A stretch of DNA of 7,477 nt. Origin: Methanobacteriota archaeon (GTDB taxonomy: Archaea > JACRDV01). The DNA lies in NCBI GenBank assembly GCA_024860865.1, contig JACRDV010000059.1:1-7477 (forward strand). The letters run 5' to 3'. The translations under genes and the position numbers were made by a program. Below are positions 6,733 through 7,477 of this stretch, one piece after another. Positions within the stretch are counted from its first letter, which is position 1; every line of letters begins with the position of its first letter. Below the pieces are notes generated by a model, which was given only the letters and a program-made list of their open reading frames with translations, had not been told where the DNA came from and searched no databases.

Positions 6733-7104
6733 CTAATCTATCGCTGCTTTCTTAGTTTTTTCGATTTTTTTACTGTACTGCCCACAAGATGGACAAAAAG
6801 CATCAATATTTGCCATTCTAGCACCACAGAAAGAACAGAACTTTATTACTGGAGCATGAGTCTGAGTCGGAAGAGTAGGGGTTAAAGGAGCTGGCTTACG
6901 AGTTACAGCTATTTCTCCTAAAATTACAGCTATTCCTCCTATTAATGCTATAGCGGACAAAAATAGAAATATTAAAAATATCGACCAACCAAAAAGAGAA
7001 TATATCCCACCTGGTCCAGATGTATAAAAATCAACGAGCGAAATAATTCCAAGTATTCCTACAGCAAGTAGAACCGAGGCAATAGCTATATCAGAAGCTT
7101 TAAT
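6733..7104 (-). CDS. Membrane-anchored zinc-ribbon protein, apparent ATT start
   Basis: Read from ATT 7102-7104, this is a 123-residue protein starting IKASDIAIASVLLAVGILGI. A first membrane helix (about 6-27) and a second longer hydrophobic segment (about 34-66) are joined by a short loop, TSGPGG. A Pro/Thr-rich linker (68-86) and a C-terminal zinc ribbon (C90-x2-C93, C104-x2-C107) follow, then a Lys-rich tail. From the first in-frame canonical start (TTG at 6960) only 75 aa would be called, cutting through the second helix. No ATG, GTG or TTG occurs in this frame between the upstream TAA and 6960, yet GAGGGGG (7110-7116) lies 5 bases before the ATT and the hydrophobic pattern runs from there. 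The start is therefore probably AUU, or a former ATG. Zinc-ribbon membrane proteins like this are common in archaea and of unknown function. Confidence 0.75.
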   Translation of the reverse strand: MKASDIAIASVLLAVGILGIISLVDFYTSGPGGIYSLFGWSIFLIFLFLSAIALIGGIAVILGEIAVTRKPAPLTPTLPTQTHAPVIKFCSFCGARMANIDAFCPSCGQYSKKIEKTKKAAID

Positions 7105-7109
7105 AGAGA

Positions 7110-7116
7110 CCCCCTC
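7110..7116 (-). promoter_or_regulatory. Shine-Dalgarno GAGGGGG before an ATT start
   Basis: A strong purine-rich ribosome site, 5 bases upstream of ATT 7104 and 150 bases upstream of the first canonical start codon in that frame (TTG 6960). It points to ATT as the real start of the zinc-ribbon gene. Confidence 0.55.
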
Positions 7117-7129
7117 AAAGATGGCGATG

Positions 7130-7149
7130 TTATAAGTTATTTGTTATAA
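7130..7149 (-). promoter_or_regulatory. Candidate tandem TATA boxes for the zinc-ribbon gene
   Basis: Two TTATAA boxes lie at 7130-7135 and 7144-7149 on the minus strand, separated by an A-rich stretch that could serve as BRE for the nearer one. From the farther box, transcription would start near 7120 and leave a short leader that keeps the Shine-Dalgarno. From the nearer box the mRNA would be almost leaderless. Confidence 0.4.
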
Positions 7150-7387
7150 TTGAAAATTATCAAGCTTTTGAATTGAAACTATGTCTGACAGCACTTTCTT
7201 GAAATTAATCTAAATGGCTTTTTGGTATTCTTTTTTGGATAATTATCACTTAACAAAAACAGGACTAAGTTCATTACTCTGAGCAAGTGGGCATCTTTGT
7301 TTAAACTTAATATTTACTGTTAGCAAGGAGATAAGTTACTATGGATAGTATAATCTATCAAAAATCACGACTTTTGTAGTTAGGCGA
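7150..7387. other. AT-rich intergenic stretch, no gene recognised
   Basis: Between the partial membrane gene and the zinc-ribbon promoter there is no supportable gene. A run of five T on the minus strand (7360-7364), about 24 bases after the TAA of the right-edge gene, could be its oligo-T terminator. A GATAG-TATAAT-CTATC dyad (7344-7359) lies beside it. On the plus strand AGGAG precedes an ATG at 7341, but that frame closes after 12 codons. Confidence 0.5.
7360..7364 (-). terminator. Possible oligo-T terminator after the right-edge gene
   Basis: Five consecutive T on the minus strand about 24 bases past the TAA at 7388-7390, next to an AT-rich dyad. Archaeal termination often needs only a T-run, so this is plausible but weak. 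Confidence 0.22.
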
Positions 7388-7477
7388 TTAGATTAAAGCA
7401 ACTCTAACATTGATGATGAAATAAAACGCTATTATTATTAGCGCAGCAGTATAAACTAACAAGAACAGAATTAAATA
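7388..7477 (-). CDS. C-terminal 29 residues of a probable membrane protein (runs off right edge)
   Basis: Reading leftward from the window edge, one frame is open for 29 codons to TAA (7388-7390). It encodes YLILFLLVYTAALIIIAFYF and then a short tail, IINVRVALI. This looks like a terminal membrane helix followed by a short, slightly basic end. A T-rich strand easily gives hydrophobic residues by chance, and another frame is open for 23 codons, so the call is moderate. The protein family cannot be named from this piece. Its direction agrees with all other genes here. Confidence 0.42.
   Translation of the reverse strand, partial: YLILFLLVYTAALIIIAFYFIINVRVALI

Noticed and set aside
7179-7274. 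Minus-strand frame of 31 codons (MNLVLFLLSD...) upstream of the zinc-ribbon gene
   Set aside because: No ribosome-binding site, no codon pattern like the neighbours, and a position in an AT-rich intergenic region. Chance is the simplest explanation.
7327-7379. Plus-strand AGGAG followed by ATG at 7341
   Set aside because: The frame closes after 12 codons (MDSIIYQKSRLL), and no homologous peptide is recognised.
7411-7418. GATGATGA resembling a C box of a C/D sRNA
   Set aside because: No D box (CTGA) or D'/C' pair follows within the expected distance, and the site lies in the putative membrane-protein coding frame.
7427-7443. CGCTA/TAGCG hairpin
   Set aside because: A short 5-base stem inside a probable coding region with no T-run. 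It is not a credible terminator or RNA.

Overview
The window is an archaeal chromosome segment of low GC content in which every supportable gene lies on the minus strand. The archaeal signs are an Orc1/Cdc6-type AAA+ ATPase, a RadA recombinase with the archaeal N-terminal helix-hairpin-helix domain, an Mre11-Rad50 pair, TATA-like promoter boxes with purine-rich BRE-like flanks, and strong Shine-Dalgarno motifs at several starts. The exact lineage cannot be read from the sequence. A TACK-group archaeon such as Bathyarchaeia is a guess based on the feel of the Orc-like and Rad50 proteins.

Reading in the direction of transcription (right to left): the right edge holds the last 29 codons of what looks like a membrane protein (7388-7477). 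A gap of about 280 bases follows, with candidate promoter boxes. Next is a small two-helix membrane protein with a C-terminal zinc ribbon (6733-7104). Its obvious N-terminus begins at an ATT codon behind a strong Shine-Dalgarno, so ATG/GTG/TTG gene callers would truncate it. A 324-base non-coding gap (6409-6732) then carries GGAA/TTCC dyads and a TATA-type promoter.

The main unit is a compact genome-maintenance operon: Orc1/Cdc6-like ATPase (5212-6408), winged-helix regulator (4920-5219), radA (3992-4936), a possible 46-codon small ORF (3811-3951), mre11 (2517-3836), rad50 (136-2520) and the first 43 codons of a probable SAM-dependent methyltransferase (1-130). Most junctions overlap by 4 to 26 bases or are separated by 5, which suggests translational coupling. 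Only the radA-mre11 junction has a true gap, and that gap contains the small ORF.

Functionally, Mre11-Rad50 would process broken DNA ends and RadA would carry out strand exchange. The Orc-like ATPase has a complete Walker A/B and C-terminal winged helix, but it lacks the usual sensor 1 asparagine and a conserved downstream arginine. It may therefore be a divergent DNA-binding switch rather than a standard initiator. Joining an Orc-like ATPase and a wHTH protein to RadA-Mre11-Rad50 is the most notable aspect of the region. No RNA genes, CRISPR arrays or mobile elements were recognised.
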